The notes: a model not told the origin generated them from the sequence alone. A stretch of 7,215 nucleotides of DNA from Candidatus Cloacimonadota bacterium (GCA_009782695.1 WRIO01000052.1:1-7215); one strand, 5' to 3'; counted from the first letter of the stretch, positions 1-6,759 are shown. Numbers and translations: made by a program.

Positions 1-2
1 AT

Positions 3-2852
3 CCTATACTAAACACCAAAACATTAAAAAAGGTTTTGGTTTATTTGTCTATAATCATTGTGATTTTATCTTTGCAAATAGCCATAGCAGGACAGCCAAT
101 GATTAGCAGTTTTCAGACCTTTTTTAGCTTGCAAAAACCTATCGAAGGCTTTGCTCAAAAGATTGAGCTAACCCCCGGCAATGTTACTCTATCCAGAGGC
201 GGTAATATTACTATCAAAGTGGGAAATCCTTTCGAGAAAGCCGAATACCATTTGTTTATAAAATATGAGGATTTGTGGCGGAGTGAGGTTTTGCCCGAAA
301 AGCAGAAAACCATCAGCAATATAGACAGTAATTTTAGCTATTATATCAAAAACCAATGGGCTAGCTCCGACACTTTTGCTGTGCTGGTGTTTGAAGACCC
401 GAATATAAAAAAGATTTCCTTGCAATACTTTTACCCCGCTTATATCAATAAAAAGACCGATTACATCGAAAATAGCGACGGGATGATCACCATCCCGCAA
501 TTCACAGAGGTCGAGATAGTGGTGCAGACACCAGCCACAGTAAGCGAAGCAAATATCGTGTTTGCAGATAGAAGCTTCTTAAAAATGGAAAATAACGGGC
601 GGGACACTTGGGTCGTGCGGGTAAAGCCCTCCGAGAGCACACACTATCACTTTTCGCTGATAGACCAGCTCGGCACTACGAACCAAATAGTTACCCGTAA
701 TATAAACATCATAAAAGACCAGCCACCTTCTATCGCCTTTGTCTATCCTGCAAAAGACACTCTGATGACCCAAAATAACCTTTTTGAAGTTAGGCTGACC
801 GCCTCAGACGATTATGGGCTACGAAACCTGCGAATATTTACTCAAATAAAGCAAAATACCCCGACAGATACCTTGATTTTTCGGAATAGCAGCTTGAATT
901 TTATAAACTTATCGCACATCTTTGACTTTCGAGCTGCTCAGCTGTTTCCGGGTGACGAGATAGAATACTGGGCAGAGGTATATGATAATAGCCCCTTGAA
1001 CCAGAAGGCGACCACAAAGCGATTTAAACTAAAATTCCCCTCTATCGAAGAGATATTCAGAAGGTTTGAAAAGGAAGAAGAGGAGAGGTCGAATATATTA
1101 AGCAACCTGCTAGACGAGTCCCGCGAAATGCAAAAAGAATTTGACCTAAAACGCCGAGAATTTTTGCGAAAAGAGCAAGTCAATTGGGACGACCAGAAAG
1201 CCCTGCAGAAGTTTATAGACGACCAAAAAACAATGAATGAAATGGTCGAAAATGTCGCCAACAACTACGATGCTATGCGGCAGCAAATGGAGATGAACGA
1301 GACTGTCTCCCGTGATATTTTGGAAAAAATGCAAAAAATACAGGAAATAATGGACCAGATTTCCACCGAAGACCTACGAAAAGCTATGGAAAACCTGCAA
1401 CAATCTATGGAAAACATGAACACCGATGACCTGAGAAAAGCTATGCAAGATTTCCAATTTAATATGCAAGATTTTGCCGATAAATTGCAACAAACACTCA
1501 AACTCCTCGAAGAGATAAAGAACGAACAGAACCTCGATAGACAGCTGGAAATAGCCAAAGAAATGATGAATATGCAAGAGGATCTGCACAATAGAACTGA
1601 AAATGCACAAGACACCTCTGCTTTATCAGAGGAGCAGCAGAGGATTTCCGACAAATTGCAAGCACTACAAGAGCAGATGCAAAAGACTATGGGCGATCTG
1701 GCAAGTAGCGGGAATCAAGATATGGCTGGGGAAATGCAAGAAATGATGCAGGATATGGAGGATAGTCAGTTATCCGAAAACCTGTCAGACGCCACTGACG
1801 CTATGCAAAAAAATGAAAAGCAGAAAGCTAGTGAAAAGCAGAAGCAATCGCTAAAACAAATGGCTAAAATGGTGTCCAAAATGGAGCAAATGAAAAGCGA
1901 TATGTCGGGTGCTGGTATGCAAGAGATGATAGAAGCTATACAGCAGACTATTTACAAACTGATTTTGATAGCCAAAGAGCATCAGCAGAAGGTCCAGCGT
2001 ATCGGCAATGACCCCCTTCCCTTTGTGCCTGGCTTTATCTCTGATTTTGAGAGTGTGCAGCTAACTATCTCCCAGCTCTACAACGCTCCACAAGTGATGT
2101 TGGTGCTTGGGCAGAAGTTCTTTTATGACCTAAATGAAACTATCAAAGCATATCGCGAGCTGTTTTCAGATGTCCAAAACTCCCGTTTTCACACTCATAA
2201 AAAGCACACTGCAACTATCCAATCAGGCTTGAATCTGCTTGTGTTTGACCTGATGCAAGCCCTAAACAATATGGAGCAGTCAGAAGGCGAAGGCGAGGGG
2301 CAAGGTGGTAGTGGTATGCAAAGCCTAATGCAATCCCTCCAACAAATGTCTGGACAGCAAATGGCTATGAATATGATGACCCAAGGCATGATGGAGCAGC
2401 TGTCACAGCAAGGCAACCGCATGAGCAATCAAATGAGAGAACAGCTACAAGAAATGGCAAATGAAGAGCAGCGGATGGCTGATAATCTACAACGAATGCT
2501 CCACACCAATCCAGACGCTCAAAAGCATGCAAACACCCTAAAAGAAATCGCCCAAGAGATGAACGATGTAGCCCAGAGACTAAGGCAAAACAGGGTCGAT
2601 AAAAATCTTTTCGACAAACAAAACAATATCATGAGCCGCCTAATAGAAGTGCAACGCTCTATAAATAAAAGAGATAGAAGCAATCAAAGGCAAGGCGAAA
2701 CCGCCAATGACCAGCTCTGGGAACTGCCCGCAGACATCGACCTAAACCTAAACAATATCACCGATAGAAAACTGCTCGAAGACGAGATGCAAAAGCTACC
2801 CTTGGAGTATAGACAAATCATATTAGAATACCTACGCCGAGTGAACGAATAG
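3..2852 (+). CDS. DUF4175-like membrane-anchored coiled-coil protein, 5'-partial
   Basis: Numbering here counts the TTG at 36 as residue 1. The frame is open from that TTG back to the left edge with no better start, so the true start is probably outside the window. A hydrophobic segment (about residues 3-20) is a likely membrane helix; in DUF4175-type proteins such helices precede the soluble part. Next comes a beta-rich region with 'LTPGNVTLSRGGNITI', then an Ig-like domain with 'PPSIAFVYP' (230), 'ASDDYGL' (256-262) and 'PGDEIEYW' (305), typical of the family. From about 335 to 910 it is a long Met/Gln/Glu-rich coiled coil with a 19-residue tandem repeat (444-462 and 463-481, both with DLRKAM) and a Gly/Glu-rich break. 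It ends with 'LPLEYRQIILEYL', the usual family C-terminus. Family members are often encoded near MoxR/Bat-type genes; that context lies outside the window. Biochemical role unknown; an envelope scaffold is inference. Confidence 0.8.
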   Translation, partial: PILNTKTLKKVLVYLSIIIVILSLQIAIAGQPMISSFQTFFSLQKPIEGFAQKIELTPGNVTLSRGGNITIKVGNPFEKAEYHLFIKYEDLWRSEVLPEKQKTISNIDSNFSYYIKNQWASSDTFAVLVFEDPNIKKISLQYFYPAYINKKTDYIENSDGMITIPQFTEVEIVVQTPATVSEANIVFADRSFLKMENNGRDTWVVRVKPSESTHYHFSLIDQLGTTNQIVTRNINIIKDQPPSIAFVYPAKDTLMTQNNLFEVRLTASDDYGLRNLRIFTQIKQNTPTDTLIFRNSSLNFINLSHIFDFRAAQLFPGDEIEYWAEVYDNSPLNQKATTKRFKLKFPSIEEIFRRFEKEEEERSNILSNLLDESREMQKEFDLKRREFLRKEQVNWDDQKALQKFIDDQKTMNEMVENVANNYDAMRQQMEMNETVSRDILEKMQKIQEIMDQISTEDLRKAMENLQQSMENMNTDDLRKAMQDFQFNMQDFADKLQQTLKLLEEIKNEQNLDRQLEIAKEMMNMQEDLHNRTENAQDTSALSEEQQRISDKLQALQEQMQKTMGDLASSGNQDMAGEMQEMMQDMEDSQLSENLSDATDAMQKNEKQKASEKQKQSLKQMAKMVSKMEQMKSDMSGAGMQEMIEAIQQTIYKLILIAKEHQQKVQRIGNDPLPFVPGFISDFESVQLTISQLYNAPQVMLVLGQKFFYDLNETIKAYRELFSDVQNSRFHTHKKHTATIQSGLNLLVFDLMQALNNMEQSEGEGEGQGGSGMQSLMQSLQQMSGQQMAMNMMTQGMMEQLSQQGNRMSNQMREQLQEMANEEQRMADNLQRMLHTNPDAQKHANTLKEIAQEMNDVAQRLRQNRVDKNLFDKQNNIMSRLIEVQRSINKRDRSNQRQGETANDQLWELPADIDLNLNNITDRKLLEDEMQKLPLEYRQIILEYLRRVNE

Positions 2853-2863
2853 CGTAAAAAACA

Positions 2864-3175
2864 ATGGCTCAGATAATAATCTACAAGACAAACATAGACC
2901 TACAAAATGAAAATTTAGTAGAAGTCAGCGATATGGATTTGCTGCTGGAATACCTGCAAGAATCAGGTATGATTGTTTATAATTCTGTAGATTGCAATGC
3001 GAAGGATTTAGCTTTTTTAGAAATATTAAAAATCGCTTTTCATTACGTGAGTTTTATCGATACAAAAGAAAATGAGTTTACAGAGATTGCCTTGCAAAAT
3101 CAACTGTGTAAGCAGTTTTCATTGATAGATAAAAAGCAAACACTCAGACAAGTATATAAGACTTTATTGCCGTAG
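2864..3175 (+). CDS. Hypothetical protein, 103 aa
   Basis: I do not recognise this family. The product is a small, soluble, slightly acidic protein with no signal peptide or membrane helix. It looks alpha/beta: a first strand (MAQIIIYKTN), a helix around 'DMDLLLEYLQ' (23-32), a strand 'GMIVYNSV', a helix 'DLAFLEILKIAF' (48-59) and a basic C-terminal helix. It starts 11 nt after the DUF4175-like stop, in another frame, and no clear Shine-Dalgarno is visible (an A-rich leader), so translational coupling to the upstream gene is likely. Codon use and base composition match its neighbour. The last two codons, CCG TAG, belong to the palindromic repeat that begins at 3170, so the natural C-terminus may have been replaced or trimmed by the repeat. 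A real gene is likely from its length and operon position, but no function can be given. Confidence 0.68.
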   Translation: MAQIIIYKTNIDLQNENLVEVSDMDLLLEYLQESGMIVYNSVDCNAKDLAFLEILKIAFHYVSFIDTKENEFTEIALQNQLCKQFSLIDKKQTLRQVYKTLLP

Positions 3176-3231
3176 GGAACGATGCCATGCCCAACTCCCA
3201 ACGAAGTTAGGCATGGCATCGTTCCCTACGG
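3170..3231. repeat. Palindromic element, 22-bp perfect arms
   Basis: Arms 3170-3191 and 3210-3231 are perfectly complementary. The 18-nt centre adds four more pairs (AACT 3193-3196 with AGTT 3205-3208) after one C/A mismatch, giving a stem of about 26 pairs around the apex CCCAACGA. The left arm contains the stop codon (3173-3175) of the 103-aa gene. No U-run follows on either strand, so it is not a classical rho-independent terminator, but such a stem would protect a 3' end or block polymerase readthrough. Confidence 0.85.
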
Positions 3232-3233
3232 AA

Positions 3234-3484
3234 TTGGTGTGCTCCGCACGGATGAAATCCCACACCCCGTCTGCTTCGCAGACACCCCTCTCCGTAGGAG
3301 CGGGAAAACTTGGTGTGCTCCGCACGGATGAAATCCCACACCCCGTCTGCTTCGCAGACACCCCTCTCTGAAGGAGCAGGGAAAATTTGGTATGCTCCGC
3401 ACGGATGAAATCCCACACCCCGTCTGCTTCGCAGACACCCCTCTCCGAAGGAGCGGGGAAAATTTGGTATGCTTCGCACGGATA
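3234..3484. repeat. Tandem repeat array, three 76-77 bp units plus a 21-bp fragment
   Basis: Units: 3234-3309 (76 bp), 3310-3386 (77 bp), 3387-3463 (77 bp), and a truncated copy at 3464-3484. Each starts TTGGTRTGCT. Each full unit carries three small stems: GTGC/GCAC around TCC (weakened to ATGC in unit 3), a perfect GTCTGC/GCAGAC around TTC (3269-3283 in unit 1), and CTCC/GGAG flanked by C and G runs (3285-3304). Units differ mainly in the last stem: CCGTAGG in unit 1, CTGAAGG in unit 2, CCGAAGG in unit 3. The unit length is not a multiple of three and differs by one, so the minus-strand open frames across it shift from unit to unit and are not protein-coding. Confidence 0.85.
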
Positions 3485-3557
3485 TGACGGAACGATGTTC
3501 GCTTAAAAAATCAGTCCGCAGGACACCATAACTTGTCAATTGTAACTAGTAACTTGT

Positions 3558-3596
3558 AACTCCCAACGAAGTTGGGCATGGCATCGTTCCCTACGG
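3558..3596. repeat. Half-copy of the palindromic element
   Basis: This 39-bp stretch matches 3193-3231 with one difference (A3209 there, G3574 here). It keeps the apex and right arm of the palindrome and lacks the left arm. A short GTTGGG/CCCAAC pairing remains possible at its left edge (CCCAAC 3562-3567 with GTTGGG 3571-3576). Its terminal CTACGG, read on the minus strand as CCG TAG, gives the stop of the minus-strand gene ending at 3591. Confidence 0.85.
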
Positions 3597-3803
3597 AGCC
3601 ATAAGAACTTGCAATAGCTTATCGAAGTCGTGGACATAGTCTTTTATCACTTCGATGTGCATGATGGATTTTTGGTCGTCGATAGTGGTGTAAAAAGCCC
3701 AGCCTTCGAGTGATTCTAATATATATCCGAAGTAAACCACTTGTGGTGGTGGCACATAGAAGTGGTATATTTTGTCACCGTTGTCATTGTGGTGAACAGA
3801 CAC
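3591..3803 (-). CDS. Small DUF4911-like protein
   Basis: The 70-residue product reads 'KIYHFYVPPPQVVYFGYI' then 'LESLEGWAFYTTIDD' and 'KSIMHIEV'. A hydrophobic strand, a 'xxYFxYILExxEGxAFxxTxD' core and a closing strand-helix pair resemble small DUF4911 proteins; this is a pattern judgement without a search. The start shown is GTG (3803-3801), with no good Shine-Dalgarno. The frame is open back to the TAG of the SIMPL gene at 3831-3833, so ten more codons (LDIKLDLKIV-like) could belong to the protein if an unusual start such as ATA or ATC is used or if the stop is read through. It is the last gene of the minus-strand operon, 27 nt after SIMPL. Its final Pro-stop is contributed by the repeat terminus. 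Soluble, no signal peptide; function unknown. Confidence 0.6.
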   Translation of the reverse strand: MSVHHNDNGDKIYHFYVPPPQVVYFGYILESLEGWAFYTTIDDQKSIMHIEVIKDYVHDFDKLLQVLMAP

Positions 3804-3830
3804 GATTTTTAGGTCAAGCTTTATATCAAG

Positions 3831-4589
3831 CTACTCCAGAAAGAATACTATCGAGCTGACTACTCTAGCTTTTTGGATATAAGGTTGTTGTGGGACATCT
3901 GGCTCTTCTTCTTCCCATGAGTAGCGTCTTTTCGAGACTAAAGTGATTTGTCCTTGGGTGGCGGTTTTTATCTTGCCAAGTTTGGAATTTGAGTCATTGG
4001 CAAACTGATCACCGGCGATGCGTGCATTTTTGGTGCTTTCTGCTATCAATTGAGGCTTGATAGAGTTTAGTTCAGGGAAAGTATAATTTGTTTTTATTTC
4101 TGAAGTCAAGCCTTTTTTTATCAAGTCAGCCTTGACAGTAGAGGCAAAATTTTCTGTTTTTTCTATGGCAACTTTATCGTTAAAGCTTATTCTCAAGCTT
4201 TGTGAGACAGTGTATCTATCTATTTTGACTTCGACTTCATTTCCACCGCGCCATTGGTATTCATAATACTTTTGTTTATCTTTGACATCGAGTGCAATTT
4301 CTGATATGTGCCCTGTATATACAGTTTTTAGGTATGAGATTATCGAGGTTTTGCGATTGTCTATTTCTTTGAGCAAACTGGACAAATCATCGCTACCTTC
4401 TGAAAAGGTAATATCTATTGTGGATTTTATAGCAGTCATGTTCATTTCTGCTAGCCCTTTTACAGACACTACCCGGTCTTTATCACTGATAGTTTTGATG
4501 CCTAAATAAGTGAAACCGCCCAGAGAAAAAAAACCAAGCAGGATACATAGTCCTAAAAATGGCAATTTTATTGTTTTTTCTTTCTCCAT
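3831..4589 (-). CDS. SIMPL (DUF541) domain protein, membrane-anchored
   Basis: The 252-residue product has a short charged N-terminus, one hydrophobic anchor (about 10-31, FLGLCILLGFFSLGGFTYLG) and a SIMPL/DUF541 domain from about 37 to the end. The 'DRVVSVKGLAEMNMTA' opening is the characteristic start of this domain, and it closes with a beta strand 'ARVVSSIVFFLE', normal for the family. Full length, no missing part. Expected location is the periplasmic or outer face of the inner membrane, held by the anchor. The family is also found in E. coli YggE and in eukaryotic SIMPL, but no single biochemical function is established. The start ATG follows the tandem TAA-TAA end of the SPOR gene with no spacer and no clear Shine-Dalgarno, so termination-reinitiation coupling is likely. 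Confidence 0.85.
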   Translation of the reverse strand: MEKEKTIKLPFLGLCILLGFFSLGGFTYLGIKTISDKDRVVSVKGLAEMNMTAIKSTIDITFSEGSDDLSSLLKEIDNRKTSIISYLKTVYTGHISEIALDVKDKQKYYEYQWRGGNEVEVKIDRYTVSQSLRISFNDKVAIEKTENFASTVKADLIKKGLTSEIKTNYTFPELNSIKPQLIAESTKNARIAGDQFANDSNSKLGKIKTATQGQITLVSKRRYSWEEEEPDVPQQPYIQKARVVSSIVFFLE

Positions 4590-4592
4590 TTA

Positions 4593-5129
4593 TTATCTGC
4601 GAGTCACCCAATAGCTGCTGATATCAGAGCTAAACTTCCCCTTTATCTCTTTTGCAAGCTGCTCTGCAGAATCTTTCGAATAGCTACCCGAAAGCCTCAA
4701 GCGATAAATAGTTTCGCCATTGACAGTAGCTTCTTGCACTTCGGTGGCATAATTTGCTGCTGTGAGTTTTTTGCTGAGTGCTTCCACAGGACCGCGCTGT
4801 TTTGCAGACAGAAACTGAGCTGTGAATTCACCTGTTTGCAGAGGTGCGCTGGGGGTTGTTTTCGCGGGAGGTGGTGGAGTTACCGGTATATTTGCAACTT
4901 CTTTTGGAGTTTCGGTGATAGGCTGATTGTTTAGTAGAAATCGTGGTATTTCAGCTTCTTCTGGGTTTGTGGTGTCTATGATTTCGAGTTTTTCTGGTTT
5001 AAAATCTATCTCTTTGCTTACGCTTTGCATAGTGGTGGTTGGTTGTGGGAAGGCAGGTTGCTTTTGTTCTTTGGCACATGCAAAGAGCAGTAGGCAAATA
5101 GCTGTGATTTGTATTATTTTATTACTCAT
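4593..5129 (-). CDS. SPOR-domain lipoprotein
   Basis: The 178-residue product begins with a lipoprotein signal: basic N-terminus (NK), hydrophobic stretch 5-16, and lipobox LFAC with Cys18 as the lipidated residue. Ala19 follows, so under the E. coli +2 rule it would go to the outer membrane, though that rule may not apply here. A low-complexity Pro/Thr/Glu-rich linker (about 20-100, including PPPP at 85-88) leads to a C-terminal SPOR domain (about 101-178: 'FTAQFLSAK', a helix, 'YRLRLSGSYSKDSAEQLAKEI'). SPOR domains bind denuded septal peptidoglycan in other bacteria, so a role in cell division or wall remodelling is a reasonable inference. It lies 34 nt after the M28 gene and has its own strong Shine-Dalgarno. 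Confidence 0.88.
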   Translation of the reverse strand: MSNKIIQITAICLLLFACAKEQKQPAFPQPTTTMQSVSKEIDFKPEKLEIIDTTNPEEAEIPRFLLNNQPITETPKEVANIPVTPPPPAKTTPSAPLQTGEFTAQFLSAKQRGPVEALSKKLTAANYATEVQEATVNGETIYRLRLSGSYSKDSAEQLAKEIKGKFSSDISSYWVTRR

Positions 5130-5137
5130 AATATTCT

Positions 5138-5143
5138 CTCCTT
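5138..5143 (-). promoter_or_regulatory. Ribosome binding site of the SPOR lipoprotein gene
   Basis: On the minus strand AAGGAG lies 8 nt before the ATG at 5129-5127. It is the best Shine-Dalgarno in the operon and confirms that start. Neighbouring genes of the operon show weak or no such site. Confidence 0.7.
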
Positions 5144-5163
5144 AGTTCATTATAGGGTAATCT

Positions 5164-6414
5164 TTATTTTTCGTATTTCTTTTGCCATTCAAGTTTTGGT
5201 TCTTGTTTGGTAGAGTTATATACATACTGCTCTATTTTATCGCGTAAAGAACTATCAATCCCTGATTTTATCGGATAAATCTTTGAATTTAGTAATCTCT
5301 CGCAGACGACCTTCGCTGCTAAAAAAGTAGATTCTAAACCGCGTTGTGAGCAAGTCTTGGCTATATCATTTTTGGTGTGGATATGGAAAGTGGATTCTCC
5401 ACCCCAGCGAGCAAGGTTTACAGAAGGTATCTCAAACACTGAAAAAGGCATACAATCACTGCTATAAATGTCTAATTTCTTGTTGAATAGTAAACCCTCT
5501 TCCTTTAATATTCCGTCTATATATCCCATTATCTCGTTTGTGCCGAGCGTGGTGGCGGCGTCTATACCTATATCGTCGCCTGATACATCGACATTTATCA
5601 GTAAACCCATTCTGGACTTTAATTCCTCTTTATGCTCATTGGCATAAGCAAAGCTACCGAGCAGTCCCATTTCTTCACCTGAAAAGAACATTATACGAAG
5701 GTCTCTTTCCGGTTGGTGCTTGGCAAAATGTTCAGCTATTTTTAGCAAAATCACAGACCCAGCACCGTTGTCATTTGCGCCGTGCGAAGTGGCTACAGTG
5801 TCATAATGTCCGCATATACAAGTGAGTGTCTGGTCACCACCTTTGCCGGGTATATCAGCTATTAGATTCACCGCTTTTTTGCTTTTTGTGGTTTGGGTGA
5901 TGGATAGCGATATAGATTTTCCCTGCAATTTGGAAAGCTCTTTGGCATCGTTGTAGGCTATATAAACAGCGGGAATAGCCCCGTCTTGATAGTTCCTTTG
6001 CCGCATATTCATAGCTGATAGCTCACGATAAGGTTGGCTGATAAAGATAGCAGCCATTACACCTTCTTCCTTGAACCTTTCCAAAGTCTTTCCAGTGCGT
6101 GAATTGGTCAATATTATTTTATCTTTATACAGCCCTTTTTGGCAAAATAAGGTCTCTGAATTTTCAACGAAAACCAGCTCCCCTTTTACAGTGGCTGTCT
6201 TTGCTAAACCCATAGGCAGTGCCTTTATTTTTAGCTTCGAGGCAGTGATCATGGCTTCACCAGTTTCAAAGCACTCCATCTTGAAGCTGTGTTCGTGGAA
6301 ATTTACATTCCATTTCTTTAAATATTTTTTAAATATCTCACGTGCTTTTTTCTCACCAGGACTGCCTGCAAGCCTTTCAAAATCGATTTCTTTTAGTATA
6401 TCATACATATCCAT
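5164..6414 (-). CDS. M28-family zinc metallopeptidase (aminopeptidase-like) with PA-type insert
   Basis: The 416-residue product carries the M28 di-zinc motifs in order: 'GHYDTV' (H203, with D205 supporting), 'GANDNGAG' (bridging D215), 'SGEEMGLLGS' (general base E247 and ligand E248), 'NVDVSGDD' (D276 or D280) and 'STFHIHTKND' (H346). Residues about 70-165 form a PA-like insert before the catalytic domain. All expected residues are present, so it should be active, releasing N-terminal amino acids or acting on peptides. It lacks a signal peptide and membrane helix, which suggests a cytoplasmic enzyme, unlike many secreted M28 members. The ATG at 6414 is the first in the frame after an upstream stop; GGGGG lies 10 nt before it. 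A second ATG two codons on is a possible start. It is the first gene of the minus-strand operon. Specificity cannot be told from the sequence. Confidence 0.9.
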   Translation of the reverse strand: MDMYDILKEIDFERLAGSPGEKKAREIFKKYLKKWNVNFHEHSFKMECFETGEAMITASKLKIKALPMGLAKTATVKGELVFVENSETLFCQKGLYKDKIILTNSRTGKTLERFKEEGVMAAIFISQPYRELSAMNMRQRNYQDGAIPAVYIAYNDAKELSKLQGKSISLSITQTTKSKKAVNLIADIPGKGGDQTLTCICGHYDTVATSHGANDNGAGSVILLKIAEHFAKHQPERDLRIMFFSGEEMGLLGSFAYANEHKEELKSRMGLLINVDVSGDDIGIDAATTLGTNEIMGYIDGILKEEGLLFNKKLDIYSSDCMPFSVFEIPSVNLARWGGESTFHIHTKNDIAKTCSQRGLESTFLAAKVVCERLLNSKIYPIKSGIDSSLRDKIEQYVYNSTKQEPKLEWQKKYEK

Positions 6415-6495
6415 AATCGAGGTTCCCCCGTTTTTTTGTCTTTTGAGATTTCTCCATATTTACACTAAATACCAAAAAAAATAAAACACAATATC

Positions 6496-6501
6496 TGTCA
6501 A
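6496..6501 (-). promoter_or_regulatory. Possible -35 box of the M28 operon
   Basis: A consensus TTGACA reads on the minus strand about 82 nt before the M28 start. The expected -10 at 17 nt is a T-run; the nearest A/T box (TATTTA) is about 24 nt away, too far for a standard sigma-70 site. Kept only as a weak candidate. Confidence 0.25.
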
Positions 6502-6685
6502 GAGTTTTTTTGAAAATCGATAAAAAAAATGTCTTATCAGCTCTTTTAAGGACAGTATAATGATAGAAAACAAAGCATATAGAATGTCATACTTCATAAT
6601 ATTTATCAGGGTAAAAAACTTCCTTCGAAAAATTTGAAAATAAATTTTGTATCATCATATAAATCAATGCCTTGATAGAAGTGAC

Positions 6686-6734
6686 AAGCAATGAGCATCG
6701 GACTAGGTAAGACCTAGTCCGATGCTCATTGCTT
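6686..6734. repeat. Perfect 23-bp inverted repeat with 3-nt loop
   Basis: Arms 6686-6708 (starting AAGCAATGAGCATCGG) and 6712-6734 are fully complementary around the loop AAG. No U-run follows on either strand, so it is not a textbook terminator. It stands between the M28 operon promoter region and the plus-strand TATAAT at 6754. It is unrelated in sequence to the palindrome at 3170. Candidate roles are an operator or protein-binding site, an RNA stem, or a short mobile palindrome. Confidence 0.8.
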
Positions 6735-6753
6735 CGTCTTTGATTTAACTCAC

Positions 6754-6759
6754 TATAAT
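6754..6759 (+). promoter_or_regulatory. Possible -10 box (TATAAT)
   Basis: An exact TATAAT. The nearest -35-like hexamer is TTGCTT (6729-6734), 19 nt upstream and inside the right arm of the hairpin. A transcript from here would run rightward through the Shine-Dalgarno at 6809 and into antisense orientation with the histidine kinase gene. Confidence 0.35.

Larger units (their letters stand above)
3170..3596. repeat. Composite non-coding repeat block with 22-bp terminal inverted repeats
   Basis: The first 22 bases (3170-3191, beginning CCGTAGGGAACG) are the exact reverse complement of the last 22 (3575-3596, ending CGTTCCCTACGG). Inside lie a palindrome, a 76-77 bp tandem array and a linker (3485-3557). 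The linker holds a GGAACGATG echo of the terminus (3489-3497) and two copies of TTGTAACT (3540-3547 and 3554-3561). The block is visibly GC-richer than the genes around it. No transposase and no target-site duplication are visible in the flanks. It lies between two converging genes and overlaps both stop codons. A MITE-like or REP/BIME-like element family is the best description; mobility is inference. Confidence 0.75.

Noticed and set aside
36..38. TTG as the true start of the DUF4175-like gene
   Set aside because: The frame is open to the window edge, no ribosome site precedes the TTG, and family members have more N-terminal sequence.
189..2428. Several minus-strand open frames across the DUF4175-like gene, some Cys/Ser-rich
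   Set aside because: Shadow frames of a long A/G-rich coiled-coil coding strand; no ribosome sites and no recognisable domains.
3234..3484. CRISPR array
   Set aside because: Units are contiguous near-identical copies with no unique spacers, and no cas genes are present.
3164..3539. Three overlapping minus-strand open frames of 70-110 codons with repeated Ser/Arg/Gly-rich peptides
   Set aside because: They translate the 76-77 bp tandem repeats in different frames; unit length is not a multiple of three, and the peptides have no domain character.
5149..5154. Minus-strand TATAAT before the SPOR lipoprotein gene
   Set aside because: No -35 at a proper distance, and transcription would start on top of the Shine-Dalgarno; more likely just intergenic A/T sequence inside the operon.
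6071..6484. 137-codon plus-strand open frame opposite the start of the M28 gene
   Set aside because: Antisense to clear catalytic-family coding sequence, with no domain or ribosome site.
6584..6637. 17-codon hydrophobic plus-strand ORF
   Set aside because: No ribosome site, very A/T-rich surroundings and no other coding sign.
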